Part shown: in pieces, positions 55,451-64,000 of the stretch
How the letters are laid out: each line of letters begins with the position of its first letter
Position numbering within the stretch: the stretch's first letter is position 1
DNA from: Cyclobacterium sp. SYSU L10401
GTDB taxonomy: Bacteria > Bacteroidota > Bacteroidia > Cytophagales > Cyclobacteriaceae
DNA length: 64,000 bases
Assembly (NCBI RefSeq): GCF_010993705.1
Contig: NZ_WOFO01000001.1
Location: 1,020,132-1,084,131, forward strand
Direction: 5' to 3'
Made by a program: the position numbers and the translations under genes
Notes under the pieces: generated by a model
The model's input: the letters and a program-made list of their open reading frames with translations, nothing else
Told to the model about the DNA's origin: nothing
Database searches by the model: none

Positions 55451-56701
55451 TTAGAATTTTAAATCCATCACAGCAAATCCCAATTCATCGGCTACATTGA
55501 CATGGCTCCACAGCTTACCGTCTTTGAAAAACCCGCCTTTTGGCAATGCAGTCAGTCCCTTGATTTTTGTTTCTCCGATAAGCTCCAGATTCTCAGAAAA
55601 AGCCATCAGGAAGATTTCCAGTTCATCAGCCGTAGTCTCCGTTTTGTGAGACAGGACCCTACTCGCAAATCGAAAATACCGACCGGATTTTTCATCCCAG
55701 ATAAAGTTCCAATAACTGATTTGAGTAGCCAGTTTTTTTATTTCCTCCTCAAACTCCTCCTGGCTATGAACCCTGTTTTTCACCGCTTCCGTTTTTTCCA
55801 GGGGCAGCAAGGTTAGGGGGAATTCCCGGTAAAAAAGGCTATCCAACTTGGGCTTGTAGATGTAAATTCCATTTCCGACGGTGCAGGAAATCAGTACCCT
55901 ATCATCAAAATGCTGTAAAAAAGGCAATTCAATCTTCAGACCACCTCCTTCCGGGCCGCCTGTACGGATGGTGAATTGATGGGCTTTTTGGAATTGGGGT
56001 AGGGCCATCATCGCTTTCCGCTCAGCCGCAGAGTCCAGCACTGCAAGGTAATAGTCCCGGGTTTCATAGTTGAAGGGAAGTGAATACAATTGATCCAGCG
56101 AAGGATTGAATACAATCCTGTTGTTGACTGTTGCAGATTCTACCGGGAATCCTTCAATAATTGTTTCCGGATTCAGATTCCAGGACCTTACTTTTTCTCC
56201 GGATTGGTGGATAATGGCCGGCTCCCTGAAAGCAGGGAAGAAGAAGCGGTCATTCCCCAATGGCTGAAAAGTAATCGTAAATCCAGGACTGTTGGGTCCT
56301 TCTTTTTCAAAGAAATAGGAATCAGTTAGTTTTAAAGAATCAAGATTTATCCGTTGTAATTCCAACGTTTTGTAATTGAGGATATGGTAGTGGCGGGCAT
56401 CAGCAGACACAGCACCCATAAATGGAATACCAAAATTAATCAGGTCATCTCCTGTATCCACCATCAAGGTATCCATGGAAAAGGTGAAATTTTCAAGTAG
56501 ATTGCTTTTTTGGGTTTTTTCGTCGGTCCAATCAGAGGCATCTTTTTGCTTGCAGGAAGTAAGTAATATAAGCCAAACTATGACAAATATTTTGTTCGTC
56601 TTTACAAGGCATAATACATTTAAATGGTAGGGGTTGTTAACCAATTTGAATGGATTGGTGCAAATTTTTATGTTTTTATATCGTCGAACAAGCGTTTTCA
56701 T
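55451..56701 (-). CDS. DUF4221-family lipoprotein
   Basis: The 416-residue protein has a lipobox in VWLILLTSCKQKD (Cys at about 50) after an unusually long basic n-region of 32 residues. No ATG or GTG was found closer to the hydrophobic stretch, though TTG at 56644 is possible. The mature part is a beta-propeller-like DUF4221 domain with DDLINFGIPFMGAVSADAR, SLDQLYSLPFNYETRDYYL and GRYFRFASRVLSHK. The function of the family is unknown. The gene is monocistronic and flanked by other lipoprotein genes. Confidence 0.8.
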   Translation of the reverse strand: MKTLVRRYKNIKICTNPFKLVNNPYHLNVLCLVKTNKIFVIVWLILLTSCKQKDASDWTDEKTQKSNLLENFTFSMDTLMVDTGDDLINFGIPFMGAVSADARHYHILNYKTLELQRINLDSLKLTDSYFFEKEGPNSPGFTITFQPLGNDRFFFPAFREPAIIHQSGEKVRSWNLNPETIIEGFPVESATVNNRIVFNPSLDQLYSLPFNYETRDYYLAVLDSAAERKAMMALPQFQKAHQFTIRTGGPEGGGLKIELPFLQHFDDRVLISCTVGNGIYIYKPKLDSLFYREFPLTLLPLEKTEAVKNRVHSQEEFEEEIKKLATQISYWNFIWDEKSGRYFRFASRVLSHKTETTADELEIFLMAFSENLELIGETKIKGLTALPKGGFFKDGKLWSHVNVADELGFAVMDLKF

Positions 56702-56925
56702 ATAGATCAGAAACCTTTTTTAACCAGAAATGATAATTTCAGATCAATCACACCTCTTTTTGAGTTTGGTTTCATCTAAGATAGGATAAACGATCGTGAA
56801 TAACTAATAGTACCGTTTAAATGTGTATGATATTTTGAATGGCACTTGATATGTTCTGGTTTTAGAACAATAATGACAACCATTCATTTAGGAGTTACGT
56901 GTAGTAGGGGTACACTAAATCAGTA

Positions 56926-57243
56926 ATGATGAGAAGTCAGTTGTTTTTTGCGTTTGGATTTATATTGATTATTTCCTCTTGTTCACCTCACCTTTTTTCC
57001 TCCTTGAGAAGCAATAACATGAACCAGCTGGAGTTGGGGATGTCCAAGGAACAGGTTACAGATGTCCTGGGTATCAACTACACCATTGCAGAGAAACGTA
57101 TGGAAAATGGGATCCCTGTGGAAGTGCTTTCCTATAGAAATTTCCCAAACGATGATGAATTCTATCTTTTTGTGTTTAAGAATAATGAACTGGAAGAATG
57201 GTACAGGGAGTTATTGCCTGGTTTTGAAAATAGGGATAATTGA
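56926..57243 (+). CDS. Small BamE/SmpA-like lipoprotein
   Basis: The 105-residue protein has a lipoprotein signal (IISSC, Cys at 19). The segment MNQLELGMSKEQVTDVLG is the typical first motif of BamE/SmpA/OmlA-like folds, followed by two beta strands (IPVEVLSYRNFP, EFYLFVFKNNELEEWY). BamE-type domains bind other envelope proteins. Whether this is the true Bam subunit cannot be told; Bacteroidota have several proteins of this shape. ATG at 56929 is an alternative start. Confidence 0.7.
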   Translation: MMRSQLFFAFGFILIISSCSPHLFSSLRSNNMNQLELGMSKEQVTDVLGINYTIAEKRMENGIPVEVLSYRNFPNDDEFYLFVFKNNELEEWYRELLPGFENRDN

Positions 57244-57325
57244 TATTTTTGATCCTTTCACTAGCCGGAACAGGCTATGGTTCGGCAGGTAGCAGCAGTG
57301 GGAGGCATCCGGACAGGGTAAAAAA

Positions 57326-57365
57326 TTATCCAACAAGCCATCTGGAAGGATCGCTTGTTGGATAA
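57326..57365 (-). terminator. Terminator of the trypsin-like lipoprotein gene
   Basis: Inverted repeat TTATCCAACAAGC / GCTTGTTGGATAA (13 bp, 14-base loop). On the minus strand the hairpin is followed by a T tract, 24 bases past the protease gene stop. The plus strand has no such run. Confidence 0.8.
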
Positions 57366-57389
57366 GGAATTTTGCCTGAAATCACGGGC

Positions 57390-59111
57390 TTATTGCAGCT
57401 GGATTTTCAATCTATCGAAAATTTCGTAAGAGGGTATACCGAAGGCCACACCTTCAATACCCGGTCCGGTTAATTTGGCACTGACCACTCCCAATACCTT
57501 TCCGTTTTTGTCTACCAATGCGCCACCACTGTTGCCGCCATTGATACTGGCATCTGTCTGGATCAATTGGGCATCGCCCTCCAAGGAACGCAGCCCGGAA
57601 ATGATGCCCCTGGATATGGTTTGTGAAAGATCCTCCGCAGAAGGGGTTCCCAGTGCGTAAACTTCTTCCGCAATCCTGATGTCTTTTTCAGTACTGATCT
57701 GGAAGGGGAGCATGCCCTTGCAATCTTTTATCTGCAAGAGGGCCAGGTCATGCACCTTACTTACCCGGAGGACTTCTACCTCATGAACCGATTGGTCCTC
57801 AAAAACTGCCTGTATATTTTCCTGGTTGGAAATGACATGGTAATTGGTAATGATGTGTCCGGATTCACTGATCAAAAATCCGCTGCCATGGCCATTTTGG
57901 TGCTTGATGGTCATGGAAGACTTTACCGCATCATTCAGATTGCTAACAAATTTTGTAGGTTTTGGGAGGGTGAGTTCCTCAAATTGTTCCTCCAGCCTGT
58001 TCTGCTCCCTGTCATTCAGCAGTGCAATCATTTTGTCCTCATTCATCAATTCAATAAGTCCGAATTCCAGGGCATCTTTGATCGCATCATGGATAACCCC
58101 ATCGATGTGGTCATAATCCTGAATGGCAAATTGCCCGGACCTGGTTTGCGTTGTTTGAGAATATATCGGTGTCTTGTAGTAATCCAGGGCCTGCCATTTA
58201 ACCGCCAGGTCCACATATACCATACCTCCGTGATCCACTGTGTAATGGTTGGCTACATGATTAAGGGTATAATCCTGGATAGAAGCGTCTACCAGGAGGT
58301 CGTTTAAATAGGTGTTTTTAATAGCGCGCCTGCTGGTGTCAATGTAACCGTTTTCCTTCAGGACTTCGTTGAGCAAATCCGGAAAAACCGTCTGGGTCAA
58401 TTCGATTTTCTCTGTTTCATCCGAAGTTTTTGTGCGTTTTTTATCTTGCCTCCGCTTATGGTTACGGTAGGTTTGATAATACCGGTATTTGACATCTTCT
58501 GCATTCAGGTTGACTGCCACATTATTGATCTGGATGTTTTTGGTATGGGCATCACGATCAGGAATCCGAACCGGTTGTTGGTCCGTTACCAAAAACTTAT
58601 CATAATCATAGGATTTATCTCCAGTATCAAATAAAGGCCCCAGGGTGAAAATAAAAGGTACCCAGGAAAGGTAATAAAGGGGAGGCCGTTTGTATTGCAT
58701 AAGGGTATAATGTTCCTCTTTGTACCCTTCTTTTTTGATGGTCAGCTGTTTGGGTTTTCGGTCTCTTTCCAGAAGGTAGGCACCCTGTTGGGGTTTTACC
58801 GATTTACCATTTACCAGGACTTCCTGCTGCCCTCCCTGGACCGACACTTTCTGGTATTTTCCATTCCAGATGGTCGCACAACCCGAAAAAAACATGGATA
58901 CCACCAGACCCAGTGCCACTGTTTTATTGCCTGGAAACCGGGTATAGGAAGCCGAGATCCCGGTCCAAAACCCTTTCCCCATTCCGGGTTTTTTCTCCTG
59001 TCTTGGCCTGATCATTCTATTTTGCTGTACATGATCTGGACCAAATCTTTGATCGTTTCCTGTCCACCCTTCCCGGGTGCAGGCAGGAAAATTGCTGTTA
59101 AATTTTTCCAT
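57390..59111 (-). CDS. HtrA-like trypsin-fold lipoprotein with N-terminal PEGA-like domain
   Basis: The 573-residue protein starts at ATG 59111. The TTG at 59147 is rejected because it overlaps a -7 box; ATG at 58982 is an alternative. A lipobox LVVSMFFSGC has Cys at 78. Next comes a PEGA-like segment (about 85-135) with QEVLVNGKSVKPQQGAY, a hydrophobic stretch (PPLYYLSWVPFIF), a middle domain and a trypsin-like domain from about 385. Its triad is H425 (ITNYHVI), D455 (VHDLALL) and S528 (NGGNSGGAL). No PDZ domain follows. It probably acts in the periplasm as a tethered protease or protein sensor. Confidence 0.85.
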   Translation of the reverse strand: MEKFNSNFPACTREGWTGNDQRFGPDHVQQNRMIRPRQEKKPGMGKGFWTGISASYTRFPGNKTVALGLVVSMFFSGCATIWNGKYQKVSVQGGQQEVLVNGKSVKPQQGAYLLERDRKPKQLTIKKEGYKEEHYTLMQYKRPPLYYLSWVPFIFTLGPLFDTGDKSYDYDKFLVTDQQPVRIPDRDAHTKNIQINNVAVNLNAEDVKYRYYQTYRNHKRRQDKKRTKTSDETEKIELTQTVFPDLLNEVLKENGYIDTSRRAIKNTYLNDLLVDASIQDYTLNHVANHYTVDHGGMVYVDLAVKWQALDYYKTPIYSQTTQTRSGQFAIQDYDHIDGVIHDAIKDALEFGLIELMNEDKMIALLNDREQNRLEEQFEELTLPKPTKFVSNLNDAVKSSMTIKHQNGHGSGFLISESGHIITNYHVISNQENIQAVFEDQSVHEVEVLRVSKVHDLALLQIKDCKGMLPFQISTEKDIRIAEEVYALGTPSAEDLSQTISRGIISGLRSLEGDAQLIQTDASINGGNSGGALVDKNGKVLGVVSAKLTGPGIEGVAFGIPSYEIFDRLKIQLQ

Positions 59112-59776
59112 TTTTGTTATAAAAGTTAAACTAAAACAATACAACAAACATAAACTAAAAAAATAAAAAAATCAATAAAAATGTAATTTAAATACTTTAA
59201 AATGTATTTAGTAATTATTCTACACATGTATTCTCTTATTTTTAAAAATGTATTTGCTGCAACTAATTTCAGAAAATGGTATTATATAGCGGGTGTTTAT
59301 TAATTTATTTATCTGAAAATTTCATAGTTTTTCACTGATTCTCCGCGCCATTGAACCGCTATTTTTTTAAGTTTCAAACTCAAATTAGGCAAGTTGGGAA
59401 ACGTTTGCTTTATGATGGAAGCTTAACCCTGTACCTTTGCTTGCCGTTCTTTATAGATTAGGATATGTTTAGCGCCATCATTTTCATCGAAATCTTTTTG
59501 TATTTTTTTAGGGATAAATAAATGAATTATCCAGCATTTTGGTATAATAAATGTTTCTATTTAAAAGGCAAATATGTTTTTGATCCTGTATTTTAATAAA
59601 GTGCATTGATTTTAACTTGTTCAGTATCAAAATGAACACTAATATTAGAAAAATAAAGAAATTGCGGTTTGATTTGACATGTAAAAACGTATCAAATGGT
59701 AATTAGTAAGAAAATCATTTTAGCAATATGTTTTTAAAATATCAAACAGTGATTGATTGATAGTCAATTTAATTAT
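59112..59776. other. Long AT-rich divergent intergenic region
   Basis: This gap of 665 bases lies between the protease gene and the trehalose-phosphatase fusion. Apart from the protease -7 box it has one plus-strand TACCTTTG (59432-59439) with a TTTG 24 bases before it; this is a possible promoter giving a leader of over 300 bases. No gene, hairpin terminator or RNA gene was recognised. Confidence 0.4.
59145..59152 (-). promoter_or_regulatory. -7 promoter box of the trypsin-like gene
   Basis: On the minus strand this reads TATGTTTG, matching TAnnTTTG, 33 bases before ATG 59111. It excludes the overlapping TTG as a start codon. Confidence 0.5.
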
Positions 59777-61342
59777 ATGCCAATACCTTCAAATTTCACT
59801 CTTCAGGCAGTAATCCTGGATATGGACGGTGTCATCACAGATACCGCCAGGCTACATGCTAAGGCATGGAAGCAGATGTTTGATTCTTTTCTAGAGAAGA
59901 AGGAGGGAGTAGACTATATGCCCTTGGATATCGAAAAAGATTACAAGCGAAATATAGACGGAATATCCAGATTAGATGGTGTACGTAGCTTTGTTAAATC
60001 CCGAGATATTCATCTTCCGGAGGGTAACCCTGAAGACGGATCTGAAAGAGATACCGTTTATGGGTTGGCAAAAAGGAAAAACGATATTTTATTGCTGCTA
60101 CTGGAGAAGGAAGGGGTATCGGTTTTTGAGGATACGCTGGACATGCTGAAATTTTGGAAGAAGAAAGGCGTAAAATTGGCAGTTATTTCTGCGAGCAGGA
60201 ACTGCCGGTATATTCTGGAATCTGCAGGGATTTTAGATTGGTTCGAGGTAAGAGTGGATGGAGAAAGTGTTGAAAAGGAGCATTTGCCAGGCAAGCCTGA
60301 TCCAGCGATATTTCTCAGGGCCCAGGAACGTTTAGCGTCAGATTTGGACCAAACCCTGGTTATTGAAGATGCCATAGCTGGAGTGGAGGCAGCTAAGAAC
60401 GGGGGCTTTCCCATTGTAGTAGGTGTAGCCAGAAAGGGAAAATCAGGTGATCTTATTCGCGCAGGAGCAGATATTGTAGTTCATAAACTCACTGAAATAG
60501 ATTTAAAGATTCAAGAAACGATCGGATTGGATATTCCTGAGAATTTACCTCATGCCCTGGAGAGCATGGAGGAGGTATTCAAAAAGCTTATGAAGAAAAG
60601 TCCCGTTTTATTTTTTGATTATGACGGCACCCTTTCACCAATAGTTGATGATCCTGACGATGCCAAATTATCTGATGAGGGCAAAACTATACTCAAAAAA
60701 CTTTCGAAACTCCTGCCGTTGGCCGTGATAAGCGGTCGCGGTTTGGATGATTTAAAAGGTAATATTGGTATTAGGGATCTCATTTATGCCGGCAGTCATG
60801 GATTTGAGATCAGCGGCCCGGGGGGGCTGGATAAGCAGCATGAAGGGGGGATTGACATCCTTCCCGAACTGGACAAAGCAGAAACGCAACTCAATAAAAG
60901 GCTTGACATGGTTAGTGGATGTGTGGTGGAAAGAAAAAAATATGCCATAGCCGTGCATTATCGGAATGTAGATGTCAAGAAGGTAAGTGAAATTAAAAAT
61001 GCTGTTGAGGAGATTGTGAAGCAGCGGGACAAGCTGAAAATAGGCAAAGGAAAAAAAATATTGGAGCTGAAACCGGACTTTAATTGGCATAAAGGGCACG
61101 CCTTAAACTGGCTGCTGGAAAAGCTGGAACTGAAAACAAACCGTTACTATCCCATATTCTTCGGAGATGACATTACGGATGAGGATGCATTTGAAATGAT
61201 TCAATCTTCGGGACTGGGTATTCTTGTAGGTACCCATGGCCAGAAAACCCATGCCCATATGCGGCTTGAGGATACGGGGGAAGTGTATTTGTTTTTGGAA
61301 GAGTTGATAGAATGGCTTGAATCAGGGGCACGTAATTCCTAA
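59777..61342 (+). CDS. Beta-phosphoglucomutase-like / trehalose-6-phosphate phosphatase fusion
   Basis: This 521-residue protein has two HAD domains. Residues 8-245 form a subfamily-I HAD like beta-phosphoglucomutase (D15-M-D17-GVI nucleophile, VISASRNC, IEDAIAGVEAAKNGG). Residues 275-510 form a TPP domain (DYDGT at 281-285, SGRGLDDL, FFGDDITDEDAF). The start at 59777 is preferred over an upstream in-frame TTG. Beta-phosphoglucomutase converts beta-glucose 1-phosphate to glucose 6-phosphate; TPP removes phosphate from trehalose 6-phosphate. It lies 64 bases before the GH65 gene, whose phosphorylase product the first domain could use. Confidence 0.9.
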   Translation: MPIPSNFTLQAVILDMDGVITDTARLHAKAWKQMFDSFLEKKEGVDYMPLDIEKDYKRNIDGISRLDGVRSFVKSRDIHLPEGNPEDGSERDTVYGLAKRKNDILLLLLEKEGVSVFEDTLDMLKFWKKKGVKLAVISASRNCRYILESAGILDWFEVRVDGESVEKEHLPGKPDPAIFLRAQERLASDLDQTLVIEDAIAGVEAAKNGGFPIVVGVARKGKSGDLIRAGADIVVHKLTEIDLKIQETIGLDIPENLPHALESMEEVFKKLMKKSPVLFFDYDGTLSPIVDDPDDAKLSDEGKTILKKLSKLLPLAVISGRGLDDLKGNIGIRDLIYAGSHGFEISGPGGLDKQHEGGIDILPELDKAETQLNKRLDMVSGCVVERKKYAIAVHYRNVDVKKVSEIKNAVEEIVKQRDKLKIGKGKKILELKPDFNWHKGHALNWLLEKLELKTNRYYPIFFGDDITDEDAFEMIQSSGLGILVGTHGQKTHAHMRLEDTGEVYLFLEELIEWLESGARNS

Positions 61343-61406
61343 ATGGGAAGGATGACCCAGGTAGGTCGAAAGTCAGAGATTTTGCAAGCATAAAAGATTG
61401 AGAGTA

Positions 61407-63803
61407 ATGGAAAGATTTAGTATCACATACACAAACTGGAAACCTAAAACACAAAAATTAAGAGAAGCTTTATGCACCTTGGGAAATGGCTATATCGCTT
61501 CCCGGGGGGCGGTAGAAGAAAACCACAAAAATGAATTCAATTATCCCGGTACCTACCTTGCCGGAGGGTATAACCGTGCAAAGACTGAAGTGTCAGGTAA
61601 AATCATCGAAAATGAAGATTTTGTCAATTTTCCAAATTGGTTGTGCCTGACGTTTAGGCCTGAAGGTGGAGAATGGTTGAATCTTCAATCACAAAAAGTC
61701 TTGGATTATGAGCAAATCCTAGACATGAAATGCGGGATATTGACAAGGGTATTCCGAATAGAAGATGATGCTGGCAGGCGAACAGCGATCAGAAGCCGTA
61801 GATTGGTAAGCATGAGGGATAAACACATCGCTGCGCTGCATTGGTCATTTACACCTGAAAACTGGGATGGAATGGTGGAGTTCGATGTTGCACTGGATGG
61901 CACCGTTATCAATGATAATGTAGATCGTTACAAGGATCTGGAACGGCAGCATTTGGAGCCCCTCGAAACAGAAAAAATAGGGGATAATTCCATTTTTTTA
62001 ATGGTACAGACTCTCCAGTCCAGGATTATCATGGCTCAAGCCGCCAGAACCACTTTTTTAAAAAATAATAAAGTCCTGGAACCAGTGACCGAAACCTATC
62101 AGAGCAAAGGGTATATTGGTCAAGTATTGCGTACAGAGGTCAAGAAAGGCGAAACATATACCCTCGAAAAAATTGTAGGAATTTTTACTTCCAGGGATCG
62201 GGCGATCAGTGAACCTGCTGTGGAGGCGAAGAAGTCCATTGTACGTGCCGGGTGCTTTGAGGAAATCTTCCAGAGGCACACCGATGCTTTTAAAAATTTA
62301 TGGAACAGGGCAGATATTGGTATGGTCAATGGGGATCGAAACCAACAGTTGCTTAGGCTCCATATTTTTCATGTGTTTCAATCTGTTTCTACCAATGTTA
62401 TAGGAATGGATGTTGGGGTTACTTCCAGAGGACTTCATGGAGAAGCCTACAGGGGACATATATTCTGGGATGAGATTTATATTTTCCCATTTCTTAACCT
62501 GCGTTTTCCAGAATTGACGCGAAGTTTACTAATGTACCGTTATTATAGGATAGAGGAAGCCAGGTTTGCGGCAAAGGAGGATGGCAAAAAAGGAGCCATG
62601 TATCCTTGGCAAAGCGGAAGCAATGGCCGGGAGGAAACCCAGGTAGTACACCTGAACCCCAAGTCCGGAAATTGGATTCCTGATAATACCCATTTACAGC
62701 GGCACATCAACGCTGCCATAGCCTATAATATTTGGAGCTACTTTTTAACTACAGATGACCAGCAATTTCTTTCCATTTTTGGAGCGGAGATGTTCCTGAG
62801 CATTGCAGTTTTCTGGGAAAGCATGACTACCTATAATAAAGAAAAAGGCCGGTATGAAATTCTCGGCGTAGTAGGTCCGGATGAATACCACACTTCCTAT
62901 CCGGATACCGATCAATCGGGATTAAACAATAATGCTTACACCAACGTAATGGCCGCCTGGGTGATGCAAAAGGCACTGGAAATTCTTAGCCTCATTGAAA
63001 AAAGTAGGAAAAGAGAGTTACTTAGGGAGCTTGATATCAAAAATGAAGATTTGGCAGTATGGGAGGATATCAGTAAAAAAATGTATGTACCATTTATTGA
63101 TAAATATATTATTTCACAATTTGAAGGATATGAAAAACTAGAGGAATTTTCCTGGGAAGAATATCAAAACAAATACGATGATATCCAAAGGCTCGATAGG
63201 GTATTGGAAAGTGAAGGAGACAGTCCAAACCGATACAAGGCCAGTAAGCAAGCGGATGTACTGATGCTTTTTTATCTATTTTCCAAAAGCCAGATATCAA
63301 CGATTTTTGAAAATCTGGGGTATGATTTTTCTGAGGAAATGATCCTGAAAAACATCCGGTACTACAGCAAAAGGACTTCTCACGGGTCAACTTTAAGCCG
63401 ATTGGTGTTTTCCTGGATTTTAATCAAATATGATCAGCAAAGATCCTGGGAGAATTTTGAGGCCGTTTTAAAAAGTGACTTTGAAGACATACAGGGAGGA
63501 ACGACAGCCGAAGGTATACACCTGGGTGCCATGGCAGGATCATTGGATCTTGTGCAACGAGGATTTCTTGGGCTGGAGGTAGGGGAGGAGGCCTTGTGGA
63601 TAAAGCCTCCTATACTGGAACCCCTGAAAAAAATATCCATAAAGGTGCAATACCGCAGGCACTGGATTGCGATCTCTCTACATGAAAAAAAGTTGACCAT
63701 TTCATTTGAAGAGGGATGGAGAAATAAAGTTAAAATTGGCGTAGTGGACAAGGTCCATGAGTTTAAATTGGGCGAAGTAAGGGAATTTGACCTGGAGAAG
63801 TAA
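61407..63803 (+). CDS. GH65 disaccharide phosphorylase or hydrolase
   Basis: GH65 enzymes phosphorolyse maltose, trehalose, kojibiose or related alpha-glucosides, releasing beta-glucose 1-phosphate; some hydrolyse. The 798-residue protein has the N-terminal beta-sandwich (LREALCTLGNGYIASRGA), the linker, an alpha/alpha barrel with RGLHGEAYRGHIFWDEIYIF (341-360) and the catalytic acid E493 in VGPDEYHTSYPDT. The segment THGSTLS near the C-terminal side supplies the usual phosphate-binding region. The ATG at 61407 is chosen over a TTG three codons earlier. The partner upstream is a phosphoglucomutase/trehalose phosphatase. Confidence 0.9.
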   Translation: MERFSITYTNWKPKTQKLREALCTLGNGYIASRGAVEENHKNEFNYPGTYLAGGYNRAKTEVSGKIIENEDFVNFPNWLCLTFRPEGGEWLNLQSQKVLDYEQILDMKCGILTRVFRIEDDAGRRTAIRSRRLVSMRDKHIAALHWSFTPENWDGMVEFDVALDGTVINDNVDRYKDLERQHLEPLETEKIGDNSIFLMVQTLQSRIIMAQAARTTFLKNNKVLEPVTETYQSKGYIGQVLRTEVKKGETYTLEKIVGIFTSRDRAISEPAVEAKKSIVRAGCFEEIFQRHTDAFKNLWNRADIGMVNGDRNQQLLRLHIFHVFQSVSTNVIGMDVGVTSRGLHGEAYRGHIFWDEIYIFPFLNLRFPELTRSLLMYRYYRIEEARFAAKEDGKKGAMYPWQSGSNGREETQVVHLNPKSGNWIPDNTHLQRHINAAIAYNIWSYFLTTDDQQFLSIFGAEMFLSIAVFWESMTTYNKEKGRYEILGVVGPDEYHTSYPDTDQSGLNNNAYTNVMAAWVMQKALEILSLIEKSRKRELLRELDIKNEDLAVWEDISKKMYVPFIDKYIISQFEGYEKLEEFSWEEYQNKYDDIQRLDRVLESEGDSPNRYKASKQADVLMLFYLFSKSQISTIFENLGYDFSEEMILKNIRYYSKRTSHGSTLSRLVFSWILIKYDQQRSWENFEAVLKSDFEDIQGGTTAEGIHLGAMAGSLDLVQRGFLGLEVGEEALWIKPPILEPLKKISIKVQYRRHWIAISLHEKKLTISFEEGWRNKVKIGVVDKVHEFKLGEVREFDLEK

Positions 63804-63836
63804 TAGATATTTACTTTTTTTTCAACAAACAAGTCG

Positions 63837-64000
63837 ATGAATAATTCAAAAGAATCAAAATTGAAGGTGGAAGACGCTTACCAGAAGACCACGGAAGAAA
63901 TTCTGGAGTTGATGGCTGTAGATCAGCAGCACGGTCTTACTGACGAAGAGGTTGGAAAACGAAGGAAAGCTCATGGACCAAATATACTGGAAGAACAGGA
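63837..64000 (+). CDS. P-type cation-transporting ATPase, N-terminus (3' cut by window)
   Basis: The frame reads MNNSKESKLKVEDAYQKTTE, then EILELMAVDQQHGLTDEEV, GKRRKAHGPNILEEQ and continues past the window. The pattern GLTDEEVGKRRKAHGPN is the cation-transporting P-type ATPase N-terminal domain, seen in calcium and other type II pumps. Only 54 codons are visible, so ion specificity is unknown. It follows the GH65 gene by 33 bases and may belong to the same transcript. Confidence 0.85.
   Translation, partial: MNNSKESKLKVEDAYQKTTEEILELMAVDQQHGLTDEEVGKRRKAHGPNILEEQ

Overview
The window looks like chromosome from a marine-type Bacteroidota (Cytophagales, plausibly Cyclobacteriaceae). Supporting signs are a SusC/SusD pair, type IX secretion (T9SS) C-terminal domains on two secreted proteins, families typical of the phylum (DUF3078, DUF4221, DUF4838, DUF5687-like), Bacteroidota -7 boxes (TAnnTTTG) and very short 5' leaders, and no consistent Shine-Dalgarno sequences. 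No rRNA, tRNA, CRISPR array, prophage or intact transposase was seen.

Layout. 1-4.1 kb: core genes miaA (5' end cut by the window), a small membrane protein, pfkA and typA. 4.4-10.9 kb: an apparent operon susC-susD-gamma-glutamyltransferase. 11.5-15.8 kb: a lipoprotein, a GH31 enzyme and a DUF3748 protein. 15.8-17.5 kb: a sulfite-dehydrogenase-like pair (Mo subunit plus anchored cytochrome c). 17.6-20.8 kb: an ABC exporter and a GNAT protein. 20.9-22.6 kb: dnaX, whose tau form needs a -1 frameshift at a run of ten A. 22.6-31.7 kb: envelope and secreted proteins (DUF3078, MltD-like transglycosylase, O-methyltransferase, M16 peptidase, two T9SS substrates). 32.1-37.6 kb: Cu/Zn superoxide dismutase, small proteins, a frameshifted membrane-protein/winged-helix operon with matching operator sites, a tandem hairpin repeat and a TonB-receptor remnant. 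38-40.2 kb: a lipoprotein catalase-peroxidase with a promoter-proximal palindrome. 40.9-54.7 kb: a carbohydrate region (sulfatase, sugar-phosphate epimerase-like, DUF4838, MFS hexuronate-type transporter, fucose/arabinose isomerase-like, GH106, GH43), with a Uma2 nuclease and a decayed ORF. 54.7-59.1 kb: lipoproteins, including an HtrA-like protease. 59.8-64 kb: a beta-phosphoglucomutase/trehalose-phosphatase fusion, a GH65 phosphorylase and the start of a P-type cation ATPase.

How it fits together. The 40.9-51.2 kb genes form a head-to-tail set suited to a sulfated polymer or glycoside containing rhamnose and uronic acid, but with no SusCD pair beside them. The only SusCD pair is linked instead to a gamma-glutamyl enzyme, suggesting peptide or glutathione scavenging. 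The trehalose/GH65 pair reproduces, over two genes, the domain order I recall for mycobacterial OtsB1. The most unusual signals are the dnaX slippery run, a family of hairpin repeats bounded by TTCAT with small palindromes nested inside one copy, and the palindrome pair linked to the winged-helix operon.
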